Origin: Macrolepiota albuminosa
Lineage: Eukaryota; Basidiomycota; Agaricomycetes; Agaricales; Agaricaceae
DNA: 64,000 nucleotides
Direction: 5' to 3'
Assembly: GCA_027475525.1 (NCBI GenBank)
Contig: JAMWFC010000089.1
Location: 186,001-250,000, forward strand
The notes under the pieces were generated by a model. The model did not search any database. It saw only the letters and a list, made by a program, of their open reading frames with translations, and was not told the origin of the DNA. The translations under genes were made by a program, and so were the position numbers. This document shows, one piece after another, positions 26,425 to 38,532 of the stretch (the first letter of the stretch is position 1; every line of letters starts with the position of its first letter).

Positions 26425-27275
26425 GATTGTTATTTAACTTAAGATGACCAATTCGAACTCGTCGAAACCCACACGAGGGACTTTCGCGCAGGGCTAAGGC
26501 CCACATATGATTAATCATGTAACGGCTCCGAGTAAGCTCATTTGGCTCTAGATCAAAGACTTCATAACTCAGTTAGACAGTTTGGAATACTGTAACTTCT
26601 GGTTATGGCACAAGGGCCCTTGTTATGTGGTGTGGAGCGTCCAGGAACTCATTACAGAACGAATGCTAAGAGTGATGTCTCAACACTTTGTGAAAACAGA
26701 AATAAATGCTAGTAACGTGCATGCTTGGTGCGTCGTTCCCTCGTCAACCTTACATGAAGAAAAATACCGCTACTTTTCCGGACACATTAGCTCGTTCCTG
26801 GAGCTCGCACGATGGCAGGCGAGAAATTACCTTGACATTGAGCTATACTGATATGCGTATTGTACAGGGGATGCGTTACATGCCATAGATGCAACCAATT
26901 GTGTCTCTTTAGCAAATAAATCTTTGACAACGAGAATACGTTGAATAGAACGAAAACGAATGGCCATGCAGGTGTCAGCGAAAATAGAAAACCTCAACGA
27001 CATGGTAATCTAGACTCCACGCCATGGAGATAATAAGAGATGAACGAAGGTGCTGTGTGGATAAAGGCTTTGCATGGTCTACCTGCAAAATGTCCATTTG
27101 AGTGCAGGAGGTCGACCTTTCAAGGTGTCAGATTCGAGAATAAAAAAGCGAGGCGATAGAGTAGATGATTATGGGCAGGACTGAATGGAATCGGAACAGA
27201 ACGAGAAGCAAGGAAGTGTTGCTTAGTAGGAAAGGAAGGGACCAAGCGCAGCTTGACCGTTTGAAGTGGGTCTTA
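26425..27275. other. Spacer upstream of a convergent gene pair
   Basis: No credible gene. 26582-26851 is open on + for 89 codons but shows no motif. The right part is the presumed 3' UTR of the minus-strand coiled-coil gene. Confidence 0.35.
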
Positions 27276-29690
27276 TCACGCCCCGGCTGCTGTCGGGGCT
27301 GCTGTAGCAAATGGACGGAGCTTCTCAAGTACACCATCCATAGTGCTCGACTTTTGCAGTACCTGTGCAATAGAAGGTGGACGTCCACGCTTAAGATTCG
27401 CCGCATATGCACTTGTTGCAGCAGAGGACGAAGACGAAGATAAAGAGGATCGCGAGACATGCTTAGAGGGCCGAACCACGTCATAAGACTTCTTTTCTGG
27501 GTCCGTTTCCCATTCCGATGCCGAATCAGGCGTTCGAGACGTTGAGATACGCGGCAAAGCCACCCTCGAGGATGTGACGACAGATATCTCGGGGATCGCG
27601 GATAAGGATGAATGGGTGATGGAAGGGCTTGGAGGGAGGAGAGAGGAGCTCGATGAAGTTGCAGCCGATGATGAGAGGGAGTAGACCGAAGTCCTTTGGT
27701 CCGAGAGACCGGTGTCAAAGGCCGGGCCACGACTCGAGGCCTTACTTGATATTGATGACCGATAGTAACTCGACTCACCGAGTGTCAGCGGGCGCAGACC
27801 CCTCTTCCAGCGAACAGATCCCCCTGATCCAGGCACAGACTCAGCTCCTGAAGGCGACTCTGCACCAGAATCATCCCCTTGTTGTATCCGGCGGGATGAC
27901 ATCTTACTCGAAGCCGTCGAAGGACTTCTCTGAACGCGCGGTCCTGGAATTCTGGTGTAATCCACGTCATCATCGGTAGGAGACTGAGCACCGCGGTTAT
28001 TGAGCATCCAAGTGAACCCTTGAATTTCCTTGTCCTTCCTGGCAACTTCCGTAACTAGTACTGCGATCTTCTTCTCGAGTGCAGCCTTCTCAACTGCATG
28101 GCTCTTTGTGACTTCAAGCAAGTGGGTCGTCAGCTCGGCATACTGCTGATTACGCTGCGTCAAAGCTTCCTTGAGCTGCTCTGCCGTCATTCCATCGAGA
28201 TCAGAAAATTCCTTGTTCAAGCTCTTTTTGACAGCATAGTTCTCACCCGAGAACTTAACACTCTGTTTGAGTGACGACGGAGCAACGATCGTCGCGGAAG
28301 ACATAGGAGGCAGCGGCACTGACCCTGTAGTATTAGCGCGTGGACGCGTGAGGATAGGGGCGCGCGGCATTGTGGCCAACCTGGGAGAAGAGGGTGGAGA
28401 AGTTGGACTAGCAGGCGGACTATTCTTCATGAGAGGAGGGTCGGGAAGCGGAATAGAAGGGGGGTCAGTCGCGGGTGTATCCTTGATAGCGGAGGATACC
28501 CTCAACCGATGACGAGGAGTCGGTGATGCAGCCTTGGTGGGCAAGGGTGGTGGAGTAACATCTATTGTGGGAGTAAGATCCCCTGGACGTAGATGCAGGA
28601 CAGACTCATTCGCAGAATCCTCTGGTGTAGAATCCTCTACTCGTTTCTGACCTGGTGTGCATTTCGAGACTTTAGAGGATTTACTGCCCTCAGCCAGCCT
28701 CCTAGAATCCCAGTCTTTCAATTCATTCCGAGAGGAGCTTGGTCGACGGCTGCCAGAAGAACTGAGAACGGAAGAATCTGATTGACAGATATAAGGGGAA
28801 GACGGGCTTGATGAAACCCCGGGCTCAGTTTTATTGTAATTATCGCGATACTCGGACGCTGGTGTCGATGGTTGACGTCTTGGTATTGTTGTTTTCTTTG
28901 CTTTTGAGAGTGTGAATATATTACTGTAATCTTCCAAATTGTCGGGCGCTGATGTAATCGAGATAACGGTATTACCAGGGGTGGGCGGAGGTATGGTGCG
29001 GGTTGAGTCAATGGATGTTGCACGAGTGTTTGCATGCGAAGAGAGCTTGTCTGTAGTGTTTCCATTGCTGGAAACCACTTTTGTCGAAGGTGAAGAGGGC
29101 ACCTTGCGTAGCTTTGAGTTACTGAAATGAGCCACAAACTTGGAGCCCAGGGACGGGGAAGACACGTTGATTTGTGGAATAACCTTTGCTGCGGGCAATG
29201 TACATTTCTTAATTGTTGGCTCAGGAGATGGCACGGGTTGGGAAAGACGTCTGTCAAACGATGTCAGTCAAGATGTAGACATGTTGATGATGAGAGATTA
29301 ATGTGTGCAGGATATCTTTCGGCTCGATATCCCCAGTCGTGGAGAGCTCATGATAGCCGATTCTGGGTACCAAAAGAGGAAAGTGCAAAACTGAACCTAC
29401 CGATCCTTCGCGGTCGTTGTCGTAGGCATTTCTGCAACCTCTGATTCATACCCTCGTCCTATCGATGGTAAAATCCCAGATTTGACTGAAGGCGTTGATT
29501 TCTTCCTCGTTCGGTGCAGGAAGGGTAACATTGATTTTCTCGGCGTCACAGATTCCGTTTCCTCTGGTACCTTTAGGTGGGGGCTCATCACGGGCTCGTT
29601 TTGCGAGGACTGACGAGGAGGATGACCACGAAAGAACTGTGCCAAGTCGGTTTTTTTGGTGCGAACGCGAGACGAAGGAATACCAGACAT
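27276..29690 (-). CDS. Ser/Pro-rich protein with a central coiled coil, function unknown
   Basis: Two exons, 29690-29401 and 29250-27276, join in phase through a GTAGGT..CAG intron (150 nt), giving 754 residues. Most of the chain is low-complexity Ser/Thr/Pro sequence with proline-rich patches (TPPPLPTKAASPTPRHRLR, PASPTSPPSSPR), suggestive of SH3 ligands and phosphorylation sites. A single clear helical region at about 430-510 (MTAEQLKEALTQRNQQYAEL, VEKAALEKKIAVLVTEVARK) predicts a coiled coil. The C-terminus is basic then Ala-rich. The layout resembles cytoskeleton or polarity adaptors, but that is inference. The long ORFs on the opposite strand are shadows. Confidence 0.75.
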
Positions 29691-32600
29691 TGTGGGGAGA
29701 AGGTGGAAGACGTCGGTTAGAGGCAGGTATCAGACGAAAGTTATTTGAGGAACAACTTATAAGAAGGCGGACAGTTTCCGGGTAGAGACCTTCGTTGCCG
29801 TCCAGAGGCCGAGCGTGAAATGAATTGCTTCGACGTCAGAGTCTGGTGGGATGTTGCGGAAGGATCAACTCGAGGACGTGCGTGCTGTCCTTGAAGAAAG
29901 CTCAAAGCCAGTAAACAAAACGTGGTACATTCTGCGTCTCACGCTTGTAATAAGTTCACGTACAAGATCTCCGTATTTCTCTGTCTGATAAGCGCTAAGC
30001 GACAGAATAGAGAACCCTGAATGATGGATGGCAGCAAATCCGATTCTGATCATCCAAAAACAATCTCGATTCAGCTCATCGTGGGTGCGTTTCTTCAACA
30101 ACCTGCACATTTTGGTCGACTCTTTGGCCAAGCTCTAGGTCCTCAATTGTCCATAAACGTATTTTCTTTTTAAGACGGTACATGACTTTATCAAGAAAGT
30201 GATTGGTGACCCAACTGTCGACTTCAATCTTCTCATGCCTCGATTTTCGGACAACTGCCGTCTTTTACCCATATACGGCCACTATTATAGTCCAGAAGAG
30301 TTACCAGTGTGCTGCACATTGATTGGCTTGTTTGAATTTTGTCACCTTAGCCCGAAAGCCGGACTTCAGCCCAAATATGGATCTTTAATTGTTTATACGG
30401 CTTCCGTGTATATTTTAAAAGAATGGTGCTCCAAAACTGTCGCAACTGTCGCAGCTGGTTTCCTGATTAACTCTGATTTTCTCAGAGAAGCGAGGGGTGG
30501 ACGCGAACAACTCTAGCTTTCTCGCACAATGCATGCACGGCTCACAAACCGACAACGATCCCCTGGTCAGTCTCCTGTATCGACTTTTTTGTGATCGCCA
30601 TCAAAATTCTTCGGCAATTTGTGATATGCATCACAATTATCATGAACTTTCTCCCGAAAGCTTGTGTCTCTTGGTTCAAAAAATCCACATGGATGCAAGT
30701 GAGCTTCTGATAAAGCATTATCAAATCGCGGCGCTATAATGCCCCTGTGCTCCGTCTGAATGTATCTACACTGGGACATATCTTTTGCGGTCACCCGATC
30801 CGTATCTTCCGAAGGTATTCCAGCTCAAGCCCCTCATTGCCCGAAACCTGGCTTCTGATGCTCCTATGTATACGAACTCAATTGATAAAGCATCCTCGTG
30901 CATTAGCATGACATCTGCAATGAAGCGAACATCACCTCACCTCATGAGAAGATCCATGTACACCAAGGTTCACGTTAGGGCTGATGTATAGCTGACGTGG
31001 GAGACGTAGACTTGCAAGCCTTGCGGTAGGTACCCTCGGGGGACGTCGAGGGTTATGTGTACATGCGTACGAAAGGATTCCCTTATTGCGCTATGCACTT
31101 CGACTCCACTCTATGTATAGATGGACACGCGCGCACTCTGGCTACCACTTTTAGGTCAAACAGCCTCACTCTCTCGTTAGCTAAATGGCTTGATAATCTT
31201 TCAAGTCATAATTTTTGGGCCAAGACGACATTAATCTTGAATGGTCGTTGCTGAAGTAGAACACAGGCGTGTCTTCGTGAGAGTTCCACACTCTCAAAAT
31301 CGCCTCTACATCATTGGCGTCCACGTCTTCACCAGGGAAAGCTGCGCAGGCACTGCCAACCTTATTATTGGTGCCTCTGCTGTGTTTCATGAACGCGTCC
31401 TGACCGACCTAGAATGAACTTGCTATCTTGGGACGGACCGCGATGACCGATTGCTACGGATATCGGAAACGATGTTGTGTGTTTATGATGATGCTGATCT
31501 TGAGGGGACAGGTCTTGGCAAGCACGGGCAGGCCAGGAGCGGGGATATGTAAATCTGCCGAAGCTGTAGTGATAGTAGTAGTACTAGCTTGAATTGAATA
31601 CTTCGGGGGATTCGGTTCCCAGGTCAGCAATTCCAGTACCCAGACTAGTTGGCCTGGTTGCTTTGATGGATAGATGGGCTTGAAAAAAATCCGTTTCACT
31701 ATGTCAACGAGTTTCGGCGATCTCCGTTAGTGAGTCCTATACCATGATATATTAGTCCAATAGCGACTAATATCGGGGAAAGTTACGAAGTTCACGGATT
31801 GATACGTGGGATAGACCAAAAAGGATCGACGCAAAACGCAACATTAGGTTTCTGCCATCTGTCTATGTAAGTTCTGGATCAGAGTATCTATGAGCGCCAG
31901 CGATTTTTCTCGCAAAGGTCATAGAGAGGGACCATCAAGGTGGTTATAGAGAGAGACGTCGTTACCCTATTCGGAGGACTTGAGATTATGGAGGCTAACG
32001 GCCGCTTTCAAAATCCTGTTACAGATCCTTGTGAGCGAGAGGACAACTAAGAAAGCCAAATTGGATTACCAGGGGCAAGCCGACCATCCGGGGGAGGGCA
32101 TAAAAAGGAAAAATGGTAGTTCAGGAAACTAGCTTTGAAAGAGAGGTTGACGCCAGATGTCATTACCAGAGGTGGGCTTGTTGGCTCATGGATGATCCTC
32201 CTTCTGGATGTCGAAGTTGGAAGCACGCAAAACGTAGAGAGGTTCAGCCAGGACTCGAGAAAGAAAGTGGAAAACAAGCGAGATGGAGAGTAAGAACCAG
32301 CTAGAAACCTGGATTTTTAGAGGATCAATGATGTATCTAGCCTAAGCGCTTTGAGTCCCTGAGAGAGCAGTTATCTCGATCTTATCAGTTCGGAATATCC
32401 TCGCCCTCGGCTCGATCATCCGCAACCAATTCGCGGCTGCATTAGTAAATGATGATGTATCTGCACAGTGTTCTTTAAACTGTTTAACAGGGTTTCCAGA
32501 TCTCGCTAGCTGCGTTACGCCAACTGTACGAGATCTACCCTTGTCTTGATTGGCACACACACCTAAGTGCCTTTGCAACCACACAATCAGGGTTTAGGCT

Positions 32601-32982
32601 TCGCCATGGACCCTGAAAAGTGTTCGGAATTAAACGCCAAAGATCATTTTGCATTGTTAATGATGTTTGACCGACATCTCTGGTAAAACCGTCGGACCCG
32701 ACAAAGACCACGAATAGTCCATTTTGAGGACTTTAGATTACTCGTAAGTGTTGAACGGAGATATACAGTCACTATGTATCTAAATAACTCAGAATTATAC
32801 TGATGAGAAGGCCAAACAGTACCATTTTCCCGCTCGCTTGAAATCCCGTCGGAACGTTTGCGCCACCATGTCAGCGCTTAAAACTTTTGTAGGTCGCAAG
32901 AGCCATCTCAACCTTGTTTATGTTGTCTTTGATTTTCTGTCGTACTTTCTGTCAACTACAGTGCAGGAGAAACATTCGTCCG
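29691..32982. other. 3.3-kb region without a recognised gene
   Basis: Many short ORFs on both strands, none above about 105 codons and none with a domain. A minus-strand stretch near 31250-31370 (AAFPGEDVDANDVEAILRVW) reads protein-like and could be a gene relic. The left end holds the promoter of the coiled-coil gene. Confidence 0.35.
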
Positions 32983-33877
32983 TTAACGTGCCTTGGAAGA
33001 ACGAAAATCCGCGACAGAATCGTTCGACCCATCTGCTGCCAACATTGTCGATCCATCGTCTGGGGTCTCCATTGTGGGTGGAATATGGGCCCAATTAGAT
33101 GGGGCAGTGACATAGGATTTGCTGTTTGATCCAATTGGAGAAATGAAAGGGGAGTTTTCGGGTAGGGGTGGAGCCTGAGGGTAAGGCAACATAGAATACT
33201 CATTCCATTGCATAGACTTTTGAGTTGGCCGCTTTCTCAACCAGATCTTTCCGGTATTGCTTCAGCATAAACACTTTGGAAAGGGATTATCCCGTACCAA
33301 AAACACGAGCACAATCAGCAAGACTGCAACCACACTACCGACAGCGACGCCAGCAACTTTTCCGGCAGGAAGCCTGGATATTCAAGATTATTTCGATGAT
33401 TGGTGCATATACCTACAATAAATATTCGTACCCAGCCGATGAATTGGGAACCATGGGATTTGAGGTTGAGCTTGATGGGGGTAGCGTTATCGTGCTGCAA
33501 TTATCTTTAGAGAACCAGAGACAACAACGAAGTTGACAGAAAAATACTGACGGAGATGACAAGTCGGTGGCACTTTCCGACGTGCCAGAAAAGGACACAA
33601 ATGGAGCTGTGCTGTGACATGTAAACAAGTGAACGGGAGGTTTGCAATAATAAGTGAGATTTGGGAGACAAATGAAAAAGAAGAAGACAATGCGCACTTG
33701 ATAGTGGGATTAGAGACCTGGGAGAGAAGTGCTGAGTCAATTGAAAATACTGTGTCCGCCATGTTTATTACATGGAGTGTATGGTTACCAGCTTCCAGAT
33801 TGGCTGCGAAGTATATTGGAACCTGGGCAGTAGGTGTTAATCCAGAAGCATTGTAAATCTCAGGTTGTGTGTCATCT
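32983..33877 (-). pseudogene. 3' half of a host membrane-protein gene split by TE1
   Basis: The minus strand continues the protein begun at 40881-40023. Directly after TE1 it reads DDTQPEIYNASGLTPTAQVP, completing an extracellular beta-sandwich-like domain (HTLHVINMADTVFSIDSALL). It then passes through a Ser/Thr-rich stalk with introns (placement uncertain), exon 33373-33298 with a transmembrane helix (GVAVGSVVAVLLIVLVFLV), and exon 33246-32983 with a Pro-rich cytosolic tail (YPQAPPLPENSPF) ending at TAA. Many agaric genomes encode such single-pass proteins of unknown role. The stop, splice sites and TM segment are intact, so the break is due only to the insertion. Confidence 0.7.
33873..33877. 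repeat. Target-site duplication CATCT, left of TE1
   Basis: Five bases CATCT directly abut the left LTR; the same five follow the right LTR at 40023-40027, the size expected for Ty3/gypsy integration. Confidence 0.93.
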
Positions 33878-34236
33878 TGTCAGAAGCCGATAGAATAACT
33901 TAGAGGGTTCAAGATGATAAGCAGATTATGAGTTCTAGATTTCGAGAGAACTGAGAATGACGTGAAGTGAGACGAACAACTGTGTTGATTGCCTAGAGTT
34001 TTCTAACGAATACAGAGTTTTTATAGATAATCAGGTAAAGGAGAAAAGGATAAGGAGTAATGAGAAATAGTGAAGACCGGATCATGTAAGAGTCTGTGAA
34101 AATCGTGTATGACGAAATGTGATATAATTAGAGATAAGGAGAAAAAAAGGAGAGTATAGAGTTTAGGAGAAGTCGACGAAATTGAGTCTAGTCGGGATTC
34201 GGAAGATACTTGCTATACTTTGATGAATTCTTGACA
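33878..34236 (-). repeat. TE1 3' LTR (359 bp)
   Basis: TGTCAG...TTGACA termini. I see no difference from the copy at 39664-40022, so the insertion is recent. Read on the minus strand it is the 3' LTR. Confidence 0.95.
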
Positions 34237-34249
34237 TTACCCCCTCTTT
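34237..34249 (-). other. TE1 polypurine tract
   Basis: On the minus strand AAAGAGGGGGTAA directly precedes the 3' LTR start TGTCAAG. It contains the pol stop codon (TAA, 34239-34237). Polypurine tracts prime plus-strand DNA synthesis. Confidence 0.85.
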
Positions 34250-37200
34250 AGGATTGAGTCGACGTAATCTTTTGAGTGAGGTGGTCGTGCTACTCTTCCT
34301 GAGCGTGTCGTTGTTTCTTTTGGAGGTTCGAAATCTCGTTGGGAAGGCGCAGGAGGAGGTGATGGAGTTCGAGTTGGATGGTCGATTTGAGCCTCTGAAT
34401 ATGTGATGGGGTCGGGAAGTGTTGTCCTAGGGATTCGATCGAAATAAATTTGCGGAGGTCGAGGTCTTCTGGGGTTACGACGATGCCATCGTTCAATACT
34501 TTCAAAAAGGTTTGAGTCTATGTCTGATAAAGGAACCCAAGAGTTTTCAGAATCAGGACAGTTTTTCCATGAGACGAAATAATCGTATCGTCGGCCGATT
34601 TTCCGTGTATCGATAATGGAACCAATATCGTGAGGTTGATCCGGGATCACGTCGGTAGGAGGAGTGGGAGTAATTGTTCGATCAGGTATGATTGATGCGG
34701 GTGTCCAGGGTTCAAGGAGAGAGATGTGAAACACTGGGTGGAGACGAGAATATGTTGGAGGAAGTTCGAGAAGGTATGATGACTGTCCGTGTCGGGCCAG
34801 AATTTTGAACGGTCCCAGGCGTCGGTAGTCCAGTTTGTTTGATGGACGAGTAGTCTTGATGTTACGACGAAGTAACCATACTAAATCACCAGGTTTTAGT
34901 TCGGGTGCTGGTTTGTGTAGTCGATTGTAGTATTTTGCCATGTATTCATTTGCTTGTTGCAATTCGAGGCGGAGTTCTTCATGAATCTCTTGAAGTCGAT
35001 TGGCGAGGTCGGTCGCGGCTGGGTTTGTTGTGCGATCAGTTAACTTGATTTCGAAGTCGGGATTGTATCCGAGGTTGGCGTAAAATGGGGTCTGTTGGGT
35101 CGAAGAATTGGTGTGGTTATTGAAGGAAAATTCGGCTAAAGCGAGGTAGTCAACCCAATCGTCCTGTTGATAAGAAGTATATGTGCGTAAATAGGTCTCG
35201 AGCGTCTGGTTTGTGCGCTCCGTAAGTCCATCGGTTTGAGGGTGGTATGCCGTGGATGGGCGCATCTTTGTACCGACAAGAGACATGAGGTTAGTCAAGA
35301 AAGAGGAGATAAATATTGATCCTCGGTCAGAGACTATAGATTGAGGGAATCCATGGTGTCGAAATACTCGATCAAGGTAGATCCGGGCCAATTCCGGTGC
35401 ATTCATAGATTCGCATACTGGGATAAAATGAGCAGCTCTGGTCATGCGATCACATACTACCCAAATTGAATCGTAACCGTGAGACGGTGGAAGTTTCGTG
35501 ATAAAATCCATAGAAATTGAGCGCCAAGGGCGATCGGGAATGTCGAGGGGTTGAAGAAGTCCGTAGGGTTTGTGGGTCGCGTTCTTAGTACGTGCACAAA
35601 CTTCACAGGATTTGACATAAGCACGGGAATAAGTTTGCATTCCTGGCCATGAAAAATCTCGACGAAGATTATCGTAAGTTCCCGCTCGTCCAGGATGTCC
35701 TGAAATAACCGAGTCATGGTGAGAATGGAGGATTTTTGCTCGAAGGGAGGAGGGAACAAAGAGACGTCCATCGTGAAAGATTAAGTCACCTTGCTGAACT
35801 ATAGTTCCGTCGTTATGTTGCAGAAGAGTACGCCACTCAGTGTCAGCACGATAAGCAGCTTTGAATTCTTCAAGTAGTTCTGAGTTGTCGAAAGTGAACG
35901 TAGAGAGGGAATTGATGGATGGAGGTGGTATGATGGGGTGAGCTTCTGAAGGAAAAATTCGTGCGGTGTGATATAAATTGAGTAGGGCTTGACGCTGGTT
36001 AACGGTAGTTTCATCCCCTTCTCGAGGTTCGTAGTCTGGTCGTCTGGATGCCGCGTCCGCCGGGTTTTTGGTACCTGGTGCGTAGTCTAGTTGAAAGTCA
36101 AACTCGGATAAAAATGAGGACCAGCGAGCTTGGCGTCGGTTGAGCAGTCTCGATGTCATGAAATATTTGAGATTTGAGTGGTCTGTGACTGCTGTAATTG
36201 TGTGTGGGGATCCAACTAACCAAGAACGCCATTCGCGAAAAGCTTCTATCACTCCCAGTAGCTCTTTATCGTGGATTTCATAATTAATTTCAGCTGGCGT
36301 GAGCTTGCGTGAATAATAAGCGACGGGATGTAATAAAGAGTTTAAGTCAGGTTGTAAGTGAATGGCTGACAGTGCAAAGTCCGATGCGTCCATGACGATC
36401 GTGGAGGGAAGCTTGGGGTTAAAATGTTGAAGGACAGGGGCCGTCGTAAACGCGATTTTAAGCTTCTCAAATGCTTCATATGCGATAGAGTTCAGTCCCG
36501 GAAATTTAGCTTTTGCTTGTTTTGTAGTTAAGGCATGTAATGGAAGACAGATTTCGGAGTATCGAGGTATGAAGTCGCGGTAAAAGTTGCAAAATCCAAG
36601 AAATCGTTGAATTTGCTTGACGGAGGAAGGTGCAGGCCATTTTGCAATGGTGTCTAGCTTCTTGGGGTTCATCTGGACACCATTAGCCGAAATTATGTAG
36701 CCCAAATACTCAACTTGGGATTTTCCGAACTCGCATTTTTCGGCGTTAGCAAACAAGTTGGCATTGGAAAGGCGTTCAAGAACAGCTTTAACTCGCTCTT
36801 CATGATCCTCATCTGGTCGAGAAAATATTAGAATGTCATCCAAATAGACAACACACCAGATATCCAGGATGTCACGTAAAACATCTTGGATAAATGCTTG
36901 GAAGGTAGCGGGGGCGTTTGTGAGTCCGAAAGGCATAACGGTATACTCGAATAGTCCAAGATGGGTACGAAAGGCTGTTTTCCATTCGTCTCCTGCTTTG
37001 ACGCGGATCAAATTAAAAGCATTCTTCAAGTCGATAACTGTAAATTTGTTGCATCCTTGGACACGATCCAGGAGGTCGGACGTAAGAGGCAATGGATAAC
37101 GGTTTTTCTTGGTAATAGAGTTGAGGCCTCGATAATCTACGCAAAGGCGAAGATCGCCTGTCTTGCGGCGTACGAAAAGGATTGGCGATGCTGCAGATGA

Positions 37201-38532
37201 GGTTGATCGACGGATAAATCCTTTGGCAAGTTGCTCTTCAATGTATTCGAAAAGTGTTTTGCGTTCGTCTTGGGAGAGCGAGTAAATAGGGCCAAAAGGA
37301 GGCGTTTTTCCTTCCTCGATATCGATGCTGATGTCGTAGGGTCGATGGTCCGGGAGTCTTTTGACTTCGACAGGATCGAAAACATTGAGGTACGTACGGT
37401 ATTGTTCAGGTACTAGTTTGTGTAATTCATTTGTGTCTCTTTCTCGTTGTGATGGAGGCGGTTCGGGTGGCGGTTGTGTGGGAAAATTGGAGTCCGGTGG
37501 CGAGGAGTTTGAAATGGCATTTATGCGTAGTTTTAAGTCGTCATTGGTGGTGTACCATACACAAGATATGGCCTGATTCTTAGCATACTTCTTAAAGCGT
37601 TGTGAGGAACAATTTGCGATGTGAATTGGTTTGGGCTTGGGTCCATATACGGGTTCAGGATCAAGGATAGGTGTTGTCCAAATTGCGAGAAGTTCTTCAC
37701 GACTGATGCCGTTCTGAATCGGAGGTCTGAGAATAGAGGATGACGAATGTGGGAACGTAGATTGATATTCAAAGTTTGGGCGTATCTTGTCGGAGGGTGG
37801 ATCAAGTAGCCTACAAAGATCGGAAGGAGGCATCTTGGGAAGACCTAAGCCTAGACCAAGGGAGCCAACGGAAAGTGCAGAATGAACGCCTGGTTTTAAG
37901 GGACCATAGCCCCGTCCAAACGCAGTAACTGGGAAATCGTGGTTTAGTCCACAACAGGATAGTGATAACTGACCACGGATCCAATCTATAGATGGATTGT
38001 GCTGTTGTAGCCAATCCAAACCTAAGATTATTGGATAAGGCATTGAGACGATGCCTAAACGAATAACTTCTTGATGTTCGCGGACTTTCAGTTTGGTGAT
38101 GACGTCATGTGTCAGCAAACCGGAGGTCATGGGGCGATCGTCAATGGTGTAGATAGGGACAGGAGAACTTTTAGGGGCTCGTGGAAGGGAATGTTGAGAG
38201 GCGAATGTGTCGGAGATATGGGAAGCGGTTGCGCCGCTGTCGACAAGTGCATATGTTGTAATTTGTTTTCGTTTCGGAAATAATAATGTAACTGGAATAA
38301 AAAAATGTTGTCTATTGTGGGGGGCTAATCGAATATGAGTAGATAAAAGGAAACGTGGGGCAAGAGTCGACTGAGCTGTCCATTCGCCATTGGTATTCCT
38401 GACAAATTTCGGCTCCGTGCGGCGACGGGGAAGTGACTCAGTTCCATCCGTCGTCGCCAAAGACCTCGGAACTAATTGGTCTTTGGCTTGGCTTTTCCCG
38501 AGTCCCCATGCTTGGCTTTGCGTTTGCGACAT
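34237..38532 (-). CDS. pol: TE1 pol: protease, RT, RNase H, integrase, chromodomain
   Basis: An ORF of 1431 codons. Domains in order: aspartic protease (ALVDSGATASHI), reverse transcriptase (VIDLKNAFNLIRV, PFGLTNAPATF, CVVYLDDILIFS), RNase H (MDASDFALSAIH, TDHSNLKYF), integrase zinc finger (GHPGRAGTYDNL ... CEVCART), integrase core D-D-E (SMDFITKLP, IVSDRGSIF, HPQTDGLTERTNQTLE), and a C-terminal chromodomain (RRYDYFVSWKNCPDSENSW) that in chromoviruses targets histone marks. The frame is -1 to gag and overlaps it by 61 bp, so the first in-frame ATG at 38532 is probably not the natural start. All catalytic residues appear present. Confidence 0.93.
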   Translation of the reverse strand: MSQTQSQAWGLGKSQAKDQLVPRSLATTDGTESLPRRRTEPKFVRNTNGEWTAQSTLAPRFLLSTHIRLAPHNRQHFFIPVTLLFPKRKQITTYALVDSGATASHISDTFASQHSLPRAPKSSPVPIYTIDDRPMTSGLLTHDVITKLKVREHQEVIRLGIVSMPYPIILGLDWLQQHNPSIDWIRGQLSLSCCGLNHDFPVTAFGRGYGPLKPGVHSALSVGSLGLGLGLPKMPPSDLCRLLDPPSDKIRPNFEYQSTFPHSSSSILRPPIQNGISREELLAIWTTPILDPEPVYGPKPKPIHIANCSSQRFKKYAKNQAISCVWYTTNDDLKLRINAISNSSPPDSNFPTQPPPEPPPSQRERDTNELHKLVPEQYRTYLNVFDPVEVKRLPDHRPYDISIDIEEGKTPPFGPIYSLSQDERKTLFEYIEEQLAKGFIRRSTSSAASPILFVRRKTGDLRLCVDYRGLNSITKKNRYPLPLTSDLLDRVQGCNKFTVIDLKNAFNLIRVKAGDEWKTAFRTHLGLFEYTVMPFGLTNAPATFQAFIQDVLRDILDIWCVVYLDDILIFSRPDEDHEERVKAVLERLSNANLFANAEKCEFGKSQVEYLGYIISANGVQMNPKKLDTIAKWPAPSSVKQIQRFLGFCNFYRDFIPRYSEICLPLHALTTKQAKAKFPGLNSIAYEAFEKLKIAFTTAPVLQHFNPKLPSTIVMDASDFALSAIHLQPDLNSLLHPVAYYSRKLTPAEINYEIHDKELLGVIEAFREWRSWLVGSPHTITAVTDHSNLKYFMTSRLLNRRQARWSSFLSEFDFQLDYAPGTKNPADAASRRPDYEPREGDETTVNQRQALLNLYHTARIFPSEAHPIIPPPSINSLSTFTFDNSELLEEFKAAYRADTEWRTLLQHNDGTIVQQGDLIFHDGRLFVPSSLRAKILHSHHDSVISGHPGRAGTYDNLRRDFSWPGMQTYSRAYVKSCEVCARTKNATHKPYGLLQPLDIPDRPWRSISMDFITKLPPSHGYDSIWVVCDRMTRAAHFIPVCESMNAPELARIYLDRVFRHHGFPQSIVSDRGSIFISSFLTNLMSLVGTKMRPSTAYHPQTDGLTERTNQTLETYLRTYTSYQQDDWVDYLALAEFSFNNHTNSSTQQTPFYANLGYNPDFEIKLTDRTTNPAATDLANRLQEIHEELRLELQQANEYMAKYYNRLHKPAPELKPGDLVWLLRRNIKTTRPSNKLDYRRLGPFKILARHGQSSYLLELPPTYSRLHPVFHISLLEPWTPASIIPDRTITPTPPTDVIPDQPHDIGSIIDTRKIGRRYDYFVSWKNCPDSENSWVPLSDIDSNLFESIERWHRRNPRRPRPPQIYFDRIPRTTLPDPITYSEAQIDHPTRTPSPPPAPSQRDFEPPKETTTRSGRVARPPHSKDYVDSILKRG

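Noticed and set aside
27629..29444. Plus-strand ORFs opposite the coiled-coil gene
   Set aside because: They are shadows of the 652-codon minus ORF, with no motifs or splice logic of their own.
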